Shown here: one piece after another, positions 51,601 through 63,775 of the stretch
How the letters are laid out: every line of letters starts with the position of its first letter
Position numbering within the stretch: the first letter of the stretch is position 1
Program-made: the position numbers and the translations under genes
From: Pegea sp. RAD2-039
Lineage: Eukaryota; Chordata; Thaliacea; Salpida; Salpidae
Assembly: GCA_034620365.1 (NCBI GenBank)
Contig: JAQGEQ010000380.1
Location: 1,674,001-1,738,000 of the forward strand
Direction of reading: 5' to 3'
DNA: 64,000 nt
Notes under the pieces: generated by a model
Told to the model about the DNA's origin: nothing
What the model saw: the letters and a program-made list of their open reading frames with translations, nothing else
Database searches by the model: none

Positions 51601-53830
51601 AAATGTAACTCTTTGAGACTGCTGTGTATTTGGACCAACAAATTTAACTTCTGGGCATTCGATTATTTGTTAAAGGTCTTGAAATATCTGTTAAAACTTG
51701 TCACCAAATACATCCGCTCCAAATTAGATTCCACGCCCCGCATGGAGTCCTCAACTTGAAAAAGATTTTATAAAGCTTGAATACGTTCAAAGATTATTTA
51801 TTAGGAAAGCTTTCTTTAGATGTGGCATACCTTTTTCTTCATAGAAGAACTTTCTTCTAAAGCAATTTTCTAAAACCCTTTTTCTGACCTAGTAATATCT
51901 TATAAAATTATTGACGGTTTCTATCATTTTAACTTTAATGACTTCTTTAAAGATCGCAATATATATACCTTCAAAGGTTTGTCATTCAAAACTAACCAAA
52001 TCAATAGCTTTAATTACACCCAGTGAAGTGACAGCTTTTTAAATAGGGCAACCATAGCTTTTCCCGACTCTATCATTGTATCAAAATCTATCAACTTTTA
52101 AAGAATTTTGTTTAAAATATATGACTTAAATAATTTCAACAAGTCATATCTGCCACTGACAGTTTTGTTGTTTTCTTCACTGATTTTGTTATTTTAAATT
52201 TTTCATTCACAATTTATATTTTACTTATACCTCTGCAGTATTTTTTTGCATTGAAATATTAAATTGTGAAACCTTTCATTTATCTTTCTGCAGTCATAAA
52301 GTTTTGTTTTTGTTCTCTGTGATAGCTGTATAATATTTCATTCAACAAACCTTACTTAATAACTTAAGAATCATTTTTATGTTACCTGTCTCAGTTTGAA
52401 ACTTTAGAACGTCCCATCTCTTCATCTGTGTTGGAATCATATCTAACAATTTAAATCAGTTTTTAATATAATCAGATCAAATTTAATTTCTTTGAATAAA
52501 TCTGACTTTTTCCTTTCACTTTCCGGGTTTTGCAAATATGAAGTCGGACTCCGATTTATATTTGCTGCTTCTTTCAGTTTATCTTTTCCGTAGAAAATAT
52601 TTGCTTTTTGCAAGTTCATATTTGCTAAAATGAAACAAAATCTAGAATAAAGTTTTCAAAACAATTTAAAAAGTTATTCTACTTAAAAGAAATATTTTTT
52701 TTCGAAATAAGACAGAATAATCATTTACCAATGATAATACTTTCAGCAATTCCGTTCACAAAGCTTTCAGTAGTATCGATCACGTGACCCAATGAAGTAA
52801 CTTCAAAAAGCAAGAATTGAAAAAATCCAGCTGGCCCAGAATGTGTGTGCGTGCCAGATATAACAACATTCTTTTCAGTGAAACTAAGAAATCATTAAAG
52901 CTACCATTAGCATGTGTAAGATTATATTTAATAGACTTCTTAGAAACCTAACACCTACATATCAGATGATAAATTTGCTTTCAGTTTTTCGATTACTTTA
53001 ATTTTGAGTAGCTGTGATGTCATTCCACCATCAAAAGTTACAAAAGCAACTCTTGAAGCTTTTAAAGAGTCTGTGACAACATAAGCTCGACTGAATAATC
53101 GAGTATGAAGCCCATTTGCCACTTGTTCTGGGTGTGCATACCCCATCTAATAAAAGTAAATTAAAAAATAATTAATCTTATAAATTTATAAAGTAAATTA
53201 GTAAATTAATTACTATTTCATCAATTTCTAGGAATAATTTGTTTTCATAATGATGTTTACCATGTTAACTTCTACTATAGGTCCTGTAATATCCACTTTA
53301 GCTGCACCGGCGTAATAACCGTTTTGTAAACTTTCTTCTTCATATTGTAAATAAAAATGTATAATGTTACAAAATTTAATATTTCTTTTGAATAATACAA
53401 CAACATTATTTTCAAATCTCAATGTATAAGATCACGAAAAAACAATTCTATAAAATATTTCAATAGCCTTTGTAAATGGTGTGTAAAGTTTAGAGTTCAT
53501 TTAGATAATAGATATAATTAACCATTTAATTATTTATTAAGATTTTGAAAATATTATGGTTTACAGTTATTTAGTGAATTCGTATTATATGCGTTCAAAA
53601 TAGTTTCTCTAATTTTCGATAAAATACATAAATAGTTTAATAATAAATTAAGTGATAACTAAACAAATAATAAAAGTTATCTTATAAAGCATATGATAAA
53701 AGTTAAACAAACCTTTTCCATTATCAGCTGGTGTAGATTGCTTGGAACAAAAATAACCAATTAAGACACCAGCACCAATACAAAATAAAATTGATATAGT
53801 TACAATGAAAACAGATTTATTTGGAGACAT
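48608..53830 (-). CDS. Neutral ceramidase A (type II membrane anchor), one phase anomaly
   Basis: Neutral ceramidase hydrolyses ceramide to sphingosine and fatty acid at the cell surface. Sixteen minus-strand exons: 53713-53830, 53261-53337, 52959-53146, 52729-52883, 52507-52624, 52386-52442, 51016-51146, 50831-50906, 50489-50648, 50308-50430, 50073-50251, 49848-50014, 49635-49797, 49389-49582, 49079-49335, 48608-48797; about 783 residues. The N-terminus has one hydrophobic anchor (SVFIVTISILFCIGAGVLIG). The substrate-pocket motif NMMGYAHPEQVANGL, metal-binding GTHTHSGPAG and the catalytic-serine motif NVGDVSP are present, as are SHPTSMN, AVPGEFTTMSGRRL and VYTHYITTEEEYKAQRYE. The exon at 52386-52442 is 57 nt where the paralogue has 56, so straight joining shifts the frame; an alternative donor 13 nt upstream (exon ending at 52520) would restore it. 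The acceptor of the last exon is uncertain (48797 or 48887, both in phase). Confidence 0.9.
51645..52350 (+). repeat. Dispersed repeat family, copy 2 (inside ceramidase A intron)
   Basis: Homologous by eye to 4790-5565 in the same orientation. It lies within the 1.2-kb intron between the ceramidase exons at 52386-52442 and 51016-51146, antisense to the gene, and explains why that intron is far longer than most others in the gene. Confidence 0.6.
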
Positions 53831-55007
53831 TCTTGAAGTTTCAAAGCTTTTCCTTCAATAGAAAATTACTAGTTGTTTATCTATAAGCTTTTTGCCTTGT
53901 AATCAGGTATCAAAACAAACAATTATTCAATTATTTTTATGAAAGCTTTGCTAATATTTAACTTTAAATTTTTATTAATTAATTTTTAACTTAATTATTG
54001 AAATTGCATCAAAATAAAATTAACTGGGGATAAATTTTGAACCTCATGAATATATTTTATAATTTTTTTGGAGTTATCGAGTAAAATTTGAATGTTTCTG
54101 TTATTTGGAATTCTTTAATATTCTAAAAAAGTTACATCTGAAAGCATCAAACCTGTTTCAAAAATTGTCGGACTAACTTTTAATATATCCCATTGAAAAG
54201 TTTAATTACATAAACTGTGATAACTGATAAGAGGATGCAACAAAGCTACATCAGAATTGCATTAGTGATAATGACAGAAGATTTTTAAAAGCATAAAATT
54301 TTAAAGATTTACATAAAAATATCTAATTTATTTATTTAAGGATTCAAAAGTTTGTTATTAGCTTCATTATATTTTAAATAATTTTGATTATAACTCTGTT
54401 AGAATGACCAATTAGTTTAAAGATTACTAAGTTTTGTATCTAACTTAGATTAGAAATTGACAACTAATTTATTTATGAATACTGAAAGAGTATAAAAGTT
54501 AATTTTAGATTCTTTTACTCCCACTATTTAAAATATTTCAGTTTCCTGTAGCTTGACTTCTGCAAAAGTTTCGCAGACTTATAAATAGCAAATTACAAAT
54601 GAAATCTTTATAATAATCTTATGATTGTTAATTTCTTTTTATTTGTTAAATTTAAGTTTGGCTGTTGATAAATACTCAGTTTATTTTATTGATGTAAATT
54701 TTTTAAAGTTAAACAAGTTAAGTTGGACCTCACCACCTGATTCGATTAATCGTAAAAACGAAATTATTTTAATTAGAATAATTTTAAAAATATTTCTGAG
54801 TTTGATATTTATTTAGACATCGAGAGTAAACACAATGCGATAATCATGGAGTGAAACAAGAAGATAATCGATTTGAATCAAATTGAACATTTAAGTCATT
54901 GCATAAGTATCATTTCTAAACTAAAAATTACAAAAATATAAAGAACAATAAAATTGATCAAAAAATTAGAAAATGATTGATGTGAATTTGGTTAGTGATC
55001 TTTCATT
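53831..55007. other. Spacer between the two ceramidase genes
   Basis: About 1.2 kb: 3' flank of ceramidase B and 5' flank of ceramidase A. AT-rich, with no other gene recognised. Confidence 0.5.
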
Positions 55008-58000
55008 TTACTTAGTTACTGTAAAACTACTGGAAGTTCCAGTGAAAGGAACTGCTTTTTGGCTTCCATCTTCTTTTTTATCTCCAAAATATACGATTCT
55101 ATAAACGCCACTTTGCTGGTCACGTGGTATTGACCAAGTTATAGTCACGTGACTTTCAGCTGTGACAAGACCGTCTACTTTATCGGGTTTCTCACTGCAA
55201 TAAATAAATCTAATAAAGAAACAAAAAACAGAAGCTTGAAACATACTAAGTTGAATTCTTTGATGCTTTAATTGCTTCAAAAAAGTTTGAATTTGGTCGA
55301 GAAGTTTCATCAAGATCAAAATTTCCATCTAGAGCACGATTGTAATCAAAGTGGACACTAGAGGTCGCTGTGATCAGATCGAGCATATTTGTCAAGATAT
55401 TTTTAGTGATATTTGTTGCTTGTGGTTTGTTCTTCTCTCCAAACCGAATTGTTTCTTTCCACATCAATTTAGTTTCCCAATCAGCATCAATATAATCATC
55501 TTGCCAACTTTGAGAGTTTTTTAATTGATGTTGAACTTTCAGATAAGTTTCACCGAGCTGTTTATCAAATTAATTTTTTTTATTTAGAAACACTAAAAAC
55601 AGAAATCATGACTCAGCAAAAACTGAATCAAATTAAATTGAGCTTTCAACTCTTTCATAGCTACCTTCATGTTGTGACGAGGGTTGGCTCCTTGAAAAGT
55701 CACAGAGACAGTTTGACCAGGCTTGTATGAGCTTTCAACATCTGATATCACATCACCAAATGACTTTCCGGAAGGAACTGAGTCTAATAAAGGAGGTGGT
55801 AACAACTCAATCTGTTTATCGAGGATATTAGCGGGTGAAGGTCCAGGATCAACTGTAAACGAAATAATGATTAGATAAGAAGATGAAGTAGATATCTCTG
55901 ACCTGATTGTCTTCTAATCAATTTAGGAATAAAAGATGTAAACTTTTGGATGTAGGCTTGAAGCGTGTTAGGTCCAAATATGGTAGATGCTCCTTCATAT
56001 CTTTGAGCTTGATATTCATCTCTAGTTGTGATGTAGTGAGTGTAGACATTAGATAGACCAGCAAGCACCACCTAAAGTTGATATGATTTTTTCATTTTTG
56101 TCAATCAACTTTCTTTTATTGTCAGCGAAAAGAGAAAAAGTCAAAATAAGATTTATAAATTTCAAATTTGTTAGTCTGAAAACACTCAGCTACTTTTGGG
56201 TTTGGAATTCCACTTCGAATAGCTTCTTCTTTTATAAAATGTCTGACTCGACGACCAGACATTGTTGTAAATTCTCCTGGTATAGCTAGTATAAAAACTT
56301 GTCCAATTTTCAATATTTGTACATCGATTATATGAGGGTGCCAAGCATATGGTTTATCCATGTCTAAAATTAAACAATTGTTTATAAAATGGTTTTTAAC
56401 ATCAACAATTTCTTATTTTAGATAATTAATCGCTTACATCCTGTTGGTAAAAGAACTGGTTTGGGTTGGTGGCAGTCATAGTAACTTTTTGTAGGTTTTT
56501 CAGAGCAGACAACTCGAACAATCACCTCGTCTCTAACTGTATTCCATAAAAATGTCCCTTTTGTCATAGCTTGAGTAAAATCGAAAGCTCCTGGTCCGTC
56601 AGTGGTTCCAGCAGCAAAACTAAAGTCAATTTTGTTGCAAAATGAAGTTAAAAGAAGCTAGTGAATGTACCTGTAACCCATACCAGGTTTGCAAGTGGTT
56701 ACATTAGTTCCATCTGGTAAGTGGACAACTTCTTTGGACATATCTACGTACTGATGGACAAAACCAATTGAACCATTTACACTTTCACCAGCGCTGCACA
56801 TGTATTGAATATCAAAAGTAAATTAAAAATATATAGTTAACTGTGAGGCAAAAAAATAAAGAAAAACAAAAGTTTGATTTTCAAGTGCTAGAACGAAAGA
56901 CATTTTATTTGTAGAATTAAATGATTTTTAAAAAGCAAATTATATTTTTCAATCAATTTATTTTATAATTCAATCAGAAGATTTTGTAGACTTTTCATCA
57001 CACAAAAAGAATTTATTTAAATTCTAATCTTGTAAAAATCTGTTTAAACAAATAAACCAAAACTAGAATATTTTTGCAATTTGAAAATACTGTTGATGAA
57101 CTAAATAGTCTTATCAAAAATCAACAGATAATTACACAAATAGCTGATGCTGCAAAAACTATAAAGTCATGATACGATATCAAACAAACATACCTGTTGT
57201 AAGCTGCTTTTGCTGCTACAAGTTGACGATTGGCTATAATATCAGTAGATTGAAACATGTTATCACCAGGACCAAAAGCGATACACTTTTGAACCCGAGC
57301 AGGCGTCCCACATGTTGATTTGGCATAATCACAATCTTTTCCTATTAGATCGATGGTTTGAAAGTTATCGAATGATGATGTAGTCAAAACTGACCTGTGT
57401 CAATGCATTTTGCTCCTTTTGTATTTGGAGAAACATCTCCTAGATTTGCGGAGGCAAAAGCAGCTACAAATGATTCCTGTAGAAAGTTTGTGATGAAAAA
57501 AATGTTTTCTGACATCTATATAAGTTTATTTTTACCGTTCCACTCATCATTTCATCTTCTTTTCTCATTTCTTTTTCAAATAAAGCAGACGCACGTCCTT
57601 TGTTATCTGAACTTATTAGTCCATTACTTGAATTCATACTTGTGCCGTGAACTGGGTACCAATTAAACTGACCCATTGGGTACCCTGAAAACATCAACAT
57701 TCAATTTCAACTCAGGCTCTTAATTTAGTTCGAGTTAGTAACAAAAAAACGTTTTTGAGATTAAAACAGAAAAAGATCTTTGAAAATCAAACCTTGCTCA
57801 GTTTCAAATTTTAGCATCATCATTTCTTGTTCAGTGTTATGCTGGTACCTTTTATAATAAAATAGAACTTAATTACCAACTTAATCTCTAAACCAATAAA
57901 ACTATTCATTATTTATATAATTGATAAAAATAGTTTAAAAGTTAAAAAAAGAAAATTCCGTTTTTACGAAAAGAATTATCGAATATCAATTTAAAGTATC

Positions 58001-60017
58001 ATCAAGAAATTTACATTGATCTTTCTTCAGCAGGGTCATGATCATAGGCATATGGACTTCGATTAGCATTTCCTTCTGATACATTTGTAGAACTGAATCT
58101 AATTTTTCCCTTCTTCATACTGCTATGAGCTGAAGGACATATGTAAACAACCTCAAAACATCATAGAAATTCACTGAAAGTTCACCTGTTTCAATACTTT
58201 TAACGATTCCATCAACAAATGCATCAGTTGTTTGCTTGATAGCGCCGAGTGAAGTGACTTCAGGAAGAAGAGTTTGGAAGAATCCAGCAGGTCCAGAATG
58301 ACTATGCGTTCCAGAGATGATAACATTACGTTCAGTGTATCTTCAAATAATTTATTTGTGAAATAAAACTAGTTGTTTGCAGATTAAACTTACAAATTCC
58401 CAAATTTTTCTTTTAATCTTTTTACTACTTCTAATTTAATGATCTGAGAACCCATCCCACAATCCACAGTGACAAACACGACACTAGAACCTTCATCTTT
58501 CACAATAAAGCTTCGAGCGTATAAACGTTGGTGTAGTCCATTAGCAATTTGTGAAGGGTTAGCATAACCCATCTAAGATTTGAAAAAAAAAACATAATCA
58601 CATCATTAACATAAAAGTTTTCTACCAAAGTCTCTAGAAAAGAGTTTAATAGGGTTTGTATAATTTAAGTAAGTTATAAAGTTAGATTTTACCATGTTAA
58701 CTTGTACAATTGGACCAGTTACATCAGCCCTACCTAAACCAATCATATAGAAATTCTGAATTGATGCAGTTTGAACATTTGCAATTGGTGTGATGTCTGA
58801 AAAAAGTTATGAGAATAGACGAAATTATTTAGCATTAAACTACATTAAAACCTAAATTAGTTGCTTAAAATAATATTTATAAAAACAATTAATAATCACA
58901 ACCTTTGAACAAATTAATTATAAAAATTTTGTTTAAAAAACATTATTTAAGTAATTTCGTTAACAAATAAGTTGTAATGCTGTTCATTTTCTTTACTTAT
59001 TTTTGTTGATTTATATTTGCCTATGCTTCTACTTCTGCAGCATTTCTAAATTTTCTACATCAATTATGTTAAACTGTGATATTTAAAACCTTTTCATTAT
59101 TTTTTGCAGTCATATTGCTTTTTTTTTACTAGAAGAGATATATATTTTGTCATCTGCAGCGATGTGCTGATTAAGATAAATAAAAAAATCATAATGTAAA
59201 TAGTTAATATTTATTAGACGATTAGAGAGATATTATAAAATTAGATTAATGTCTTGAATCATACAAGTTAAATTTTCAAGCATTAAGACAAACAATTTTC
59301 TTACCTTGACTGAAAATAAATCCAAAGTAATACCCTATTATTCCACATACAGTAATTAGAGAAGACATCAGAATAAAACCAAGTAGAAAACCATAGCACA
59401 TCCTTTTGTGGGACATAACATAAGAGTTTTTCTCATCTTCATCAACCAAAAGATACTTTCAATAAAATTTAAACAAGAGTTAAATTATTAAAAGTATTTT
59501 TTATTATATTTTACTTTATAAATTTATTGGATTTAAAAGTGTTAAGAAAGTTCTTCTAAAGAACTTTTAATAAATCTTTAGTTAAAGATAAAATCAGATT
59601 TATGAACTTGAAATAGTTATCACATGTTAAATAATAATTAAGTAAATTAGTTTCAACTCTTAAAAAATAATATAGCTATGCACAAGTTTTATTTTTTGAT
59701 AATAACAAAAACAAACTAGAAATTAACTATATAACTTATTTGCTTAAATTTAAACTTTGTATAAGAAGAAAAGTTAAAAATAACAAGTTCTAAAACTTTT
59801 TTACTTAATAAAAGTTTCTTTTATTTAAAACTAATTTGTTTCAATTTGTAGATATAAATGAAAGTTTTAGTAAAAAAGCAAAAATAAAATCTTTTTTAAA
59901 TATTTGACTTGAAAAAAGGTTTAAGAGATTTAGTATTTAAAAAATAATATATAAACAGTAAACATGACTATATTGAAGCTTATGTCAAAATTAAAAACAT
60001 ACCTTTTGTTTAGGCAT
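55008..60017 (-). CDS. Neutral ceramidase B (type II membrane anchor), intact
   Basis: Tandem paralogue upstream of ceramidase A, same strand. Seventeen exons join in phase to 827 residues: 60003-60017, 59305-59455, 58693-58796, 58394-58572, 58186-58340, 58015-58129, 57793-57848, 57536-57684, 57395-57476, 57194-57341, 56671-56793, 56438-56619, 56194-56363, 55903-56071, 55665-55852, 55247-55557, 55008-55194. The first coding exon is only 15 nt (MPKQK). A hydrophobic anchor (about residues 30-57) is followed by VTGPIVQVNMMGYANP, GTHSHSGPAG, the catalytic-serine motif NLGDVSPNTKG (Ser about 324), CIAFGPGDNMF, AIPGEFTTMSGRRV and VYTHYITTRDEYQAQRYE. The C-terminal immunoglobulin-like domain ends TSSSFTVTK. 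All key motifs are kept, so it is probably active at the cell surface. Intron positions match ceramidase A almost throughout, showing tandem duplication. Confidence 0.95.
58975..59165 (+). repeat. Dispersed repeat family, copy 3 (partial, inside ceramidase B intron)
   Basis: Resembles 52160-52335: shared landmarks are the TTCTGCAGCATTT / CTCTGCAGTATTT block, a TTAAACTGTGAT / TTAAATTGTGAA block, CCTTTTCATTATTTTTTGCAGTC-like text and a following CATATTGC / CATAAAGT. It sits in the intron 58797-59304, antisense to the gene. Only the 3' part of the repeat is present, and boundaries are approximate. Confidence 0.5.
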
Positions 60018-62274
60018 TGTTATTGGATTATAATCTCCAAGTTATCACAAGAAATTTGTTAATAATATAAACAAAAGCTAAGCTAGAAATTTCAATTTTG
60101 AAGAAAGAAAAATTGTCATGAGGATAAATACAAAAAATCATGTGATCATTTTATTTTCATTCTATTTTTAAACTACTGAAACATTTTGCCTTTTTTATTA
60201 TAAACGCTGTGAAAATACTTCCTTACACTACATTAAATTAGATACATTAGACTAATAAATTTTGATAAAAATATGTGGAATCAAGAATATCATTCATCAC
60301 CAAATTAAAATTTTATCAACAAAAGTAATTAATTGATAGTTCTGTGCAACAGTAAAAAAATAAAGTTATAATAAGATCCAATTTTTTTAAATAGTGCAAA
60401 TTAAGCTCGTTGAATTAAGATAACACAAACTGTTATTTTAAAAGTTTAAAAGTAATGTATTCTTTAATATCGGTGCAAGATTTTAAAAACTGTTAATGTT
60501 TGATAAACTTTGATAGTTACTTTCAAACAAACGGAAATGCAGAACAATTTGAAATACTTAGAATGTATGAACAATTAATCAAAACCTTTTTATTGTGTGG
60601 CTGCCATTTTTTATACTGTTTATAGCGTAAGTATTTTTAAAGTAATTGCTGGAGATAACTTAAGATGTTTATACCTTGAGCCTAAGTAGACGCGGCTAGC
60701 AGAATTGGCTTTTGGCAATCATCTTGATATTTATAGCTAACTAGTTTTATTTTAAGAAACTAAGCTTTTAATTTTATAATGTTTATAGTGTCTTAATAAT
60801 CTTTTACTGTGGTAATAATAGTTGCTACATATTTTGTTTGGAAGGTCAACCATAAAATCTGATATCAGAATAAACTGTATTTGACAAAAAAATCATATAA
60901 AAACTATTTTTTACTTAATTGTTGAAAGTATATCGTTCTTTAATAAAATGTACTTATCAAGAACATCAGCATCTTACTTTAATTATAGTTTAGTGGTGCA
61001 TATGCTAAAATAAAAAAATCTTTAATTAAATTTCTTATCAAAAAAAGAGGATTTGTTAAAACGAAAAAGAATTCAGTTAGGAAAAACGAGGGTTGACAGA
61101 TGATATTGAAACGTGCAATTCATTGAAAATGTGTTTAGTGAAGGAGCAAACTGACAAAAAATATCATGATGTACTTATCTGTTTGGCGATCTGGCAGTGG
61201 AAATTTAATGCTACTATAAAATATATGAACTTAAATCCTTATAGCTCTCTGTTGTTAATCTTTTTAGACTATTTGTGATATTGAAAGCTATTTAATGTTA
61301 ATTAATACAAAAGTGATCGTAAATCTTTTTTATTTAATCCATCTATATTTTTTACACCTCTAAAGCATCATAAGATTGAAAATATTTCACATTTACTTCT
61401 ACGTCAATGCATTAAAAAATTCAATCAGTATTGCATAGAAATTTATAGTTCAAAGCTTTTATTTTTAAAATTATTTTTAAAAAGTAATTAAAATAAATTA
61501 CATTAAAGTTTAATTTTCAAATAGTTAAATTAAAATTATTAAGCCTAAACAATAAGCTATAACTGTTATTTTTACTTTTTTGGGCTTATTATAATCTTCT
61601 TCAAAATATTGGTACAACAAACTGATGACCATATTTCCCGCCATACATAACTACTTACTGTCAAACTGAATTAAGTTTTATTAATTTTGTAAATATTCGG
61701 ATGTTTTAAATTTAATATTTATTACGTTTAAAATTACTTTATTGTATGATTTTTATAGTTAGTACTCACTTAATTAAAGAATATTATTTTTATCCTAGTA
61801 TATTCACTATTTATAAGAGTTGGTTTTGTATTATTGTAAAATTTGTTTTTTTTTAATTTTATTTAATAGTTTCTTATTCTCATTATTAAATTGTAATCCT
61901 ATTATAGCTCTGTTTTCAATAGTTATTTTGTGTTTTTGTATAGCTGTATTTTGTTGATTCAATTTTTTATATTAGCTTTATAAACTTAATTATTAACATT
62001 ATTTTCTGTATCCAATTTAATACTTAAATTATTTCTATTAAGTCAATTTCTATACTATTTTATCTATTTTTAATAGTTATAATAACATTTGCAATACTAT
62101 AAATTTATTTTAAATATAAAGTTGAAAGTTTAATTAATCTCATAATTTAGTTCATTGTTGTAGTTATGTTTTATAATAATACCTCATAATTCTAGTAATA
62201 ATTTTTTATTTATAGTTTTATAGGTGTTGAAACTTTGATTTTATTTCTTGACCTTAGTTCAATTCATTAACACT
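60018..62274. other. AT-rich intergenic spacer
   Basis: About 2.3 kb upstream of ceramidase B and of the 158-aa gene (divergent pair), holding both promoters. One short open frame (61093-61278) has no similarity I recognise. A candidate acceptor, CTTGACCTTAG, ends at 62257, 17 nt before the next ATG. Confidence 0.45.
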
Positions 62275-62751
62275 ATGCCCAAAGCTGAACGATCTACATT
62301 ACGAAGGAGACGACCTAGATCAAATATGTTTTCATCTATTATTGAAAAGTATGAGAGTTTAGATGGTGATTGTGAAGATGCTGTGATTAATAGCGAAGGA
62401 AAAAAAATATTCAAAGGAACTCATAAAGAAGTAAACAAATTAACTAGATTAGATAAAGATAAATTAAAGAAAATTTATGATACTCTTAATAACTCAGAAA
62501 AGAAATCTCCATCAGCTCAGACAAAGGTTAAAAAAGATCAAGAACAATATGCAAAAAGTTTAATGAATGTTTCTATAAGTTTTTCTGATATTTCTGAAAT
62601 TGAAAAGTCTGTTGATTCCAACAGTAAAGAAAATGTTGAATTAAAAAAACAGAATGGAAAAGTCTGCAAATGCAAAGATGGATCATTATCTAGTGGGGGC
62701 ACTGTTGATTCTTTGTTGGATTCAGTTTTAGATGAGACATTTGGTATTTAA
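62275..62751 (+). CDS. Uncharacterised 158-aa basic protein with KEN-box and RxxL motifs
   Basis: A single-exon frame that I do not recognise. It starts MPKAERSTLRRRRPRSNMFS, a highly basic N-terminus, and is rich in Lys, Ser, Glu and Asp with no predicted membrane segment; most of it looks disordered, with short helical parts. Residues 6-9 are RSTL (an RxxL destruction-box form) and 118-120 are KEN, the two classic APC/C degrons. A small CKCKDG patch (about 131-136) precedes an acidic-hydrophobic C-terminus (DSLLDSVLDETFGI). The composition is clearly protein-like, unlike the AT-rich chance frames nearby. The ATG at 62275 is used; an upstream in-frame extension has no ATG. A cell-cycle role is suggested by motifs alone and is not established. 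Confidence 0.75.
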   Translation: MPKAERSTLRRRRPRSNMFSSIIEKYESLDGDCEDAVINSEGKKIFKGTHKEVNKLTRLDKDKLKKIYDTLNNSEKKSPSAQTKVKKDQEQYAKSLMNVSISFSDISEIEKSVDSNSKENVELKKQNGKVCKCKDGSLSSGGTVDSLLDSVLDETFGI

Positions 62752-63775
62752 TTGTTTCACACCGTTTTTAAATTTTGTTGTTGTTATAATGTTTTGAGAG
62801 AAAAAAACTAAATTATTTGTATTGTGATTCTCTTCTTTTTATTTAAAAATTTAAAAAGTAAAAAAAATTATACAAAACATTCCATAATATTTAATACGTA
62901 ATTTAATTGTTGAAATAAATTCTCATTTAAAACAAATTTTTAGAGTTTACAGTAATCATTAGGTAACTTTTTAATTGTGACAGCTATACTTAGCTAATTT
63001 TAATTTTAGAGCACCAACTCAATTTTAGAGATTCAATTTTACTTCCACTCTTAGAAACAGCTCTAGCGTAGAACCTTAGTCTTAAATCAGCTGAAAAAAA
63101 AACAAAAACGCCACTTGTATAGGGCTGGTACCATTCTTTGTATTTTATAGCAGTTTAGAAGTAAAAGACATTTGGCTTAAATTACTTAGTTGTCAAATTC
63201 TAAGTGGTTTAAATTTACAAAACCTAAAGTTAGAGCTAATCATTTTATTAAAATAATTTCACTAACTGTTATAAACATAAGTAGCTGGTAATTGTTATAC
63301 TTTTTATATCAAAAGTTTGTCTTTAGTATTTCTGATATCGAATATTAAAGAAAAATTTATTTTCATTATTTTGATAGACCAGTGCCAAATTTTTTAAAAT
63401 TATTAATTAGATTATATCTAATTAGACTTTTTCTTTATAGAAGTTGGTGGGCTATTACTATTTTTTCATTGTCAACGATTTTTTTGGTTTACGCTGGTCA
63501 TATATATATTATCTTTCAATTCTTTGCAACTTCAAACAGCTCTATACGTTGCAGAAGACTGGTCTATGAACTGACATGTAAGTTATTCAGCCCAAAAAGT
63601 TTGAAATTTTAACTATCTTTTGTCAGCCAGCTGCACATACTATAAACTATTATACCATCAATGTAGTTATTATTTCATATATATCTTCAGTCTGAGACCT
63701 TAGCATTGTTCTGTCATCTAATTTTAAATTATTTTTCTAAAATTTTTGCAAAATCAATCATCTTGTTTACCTAAT
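62752..63775. other. AT-rich 3' flank and spacer
   Basis: About 1 kb following the 158-aa gene. An AATAAA signal is present near 62915. An open frame at 63382-63612 is hydrophobic but looks like chance. No other feature. Confidence 0.4.
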
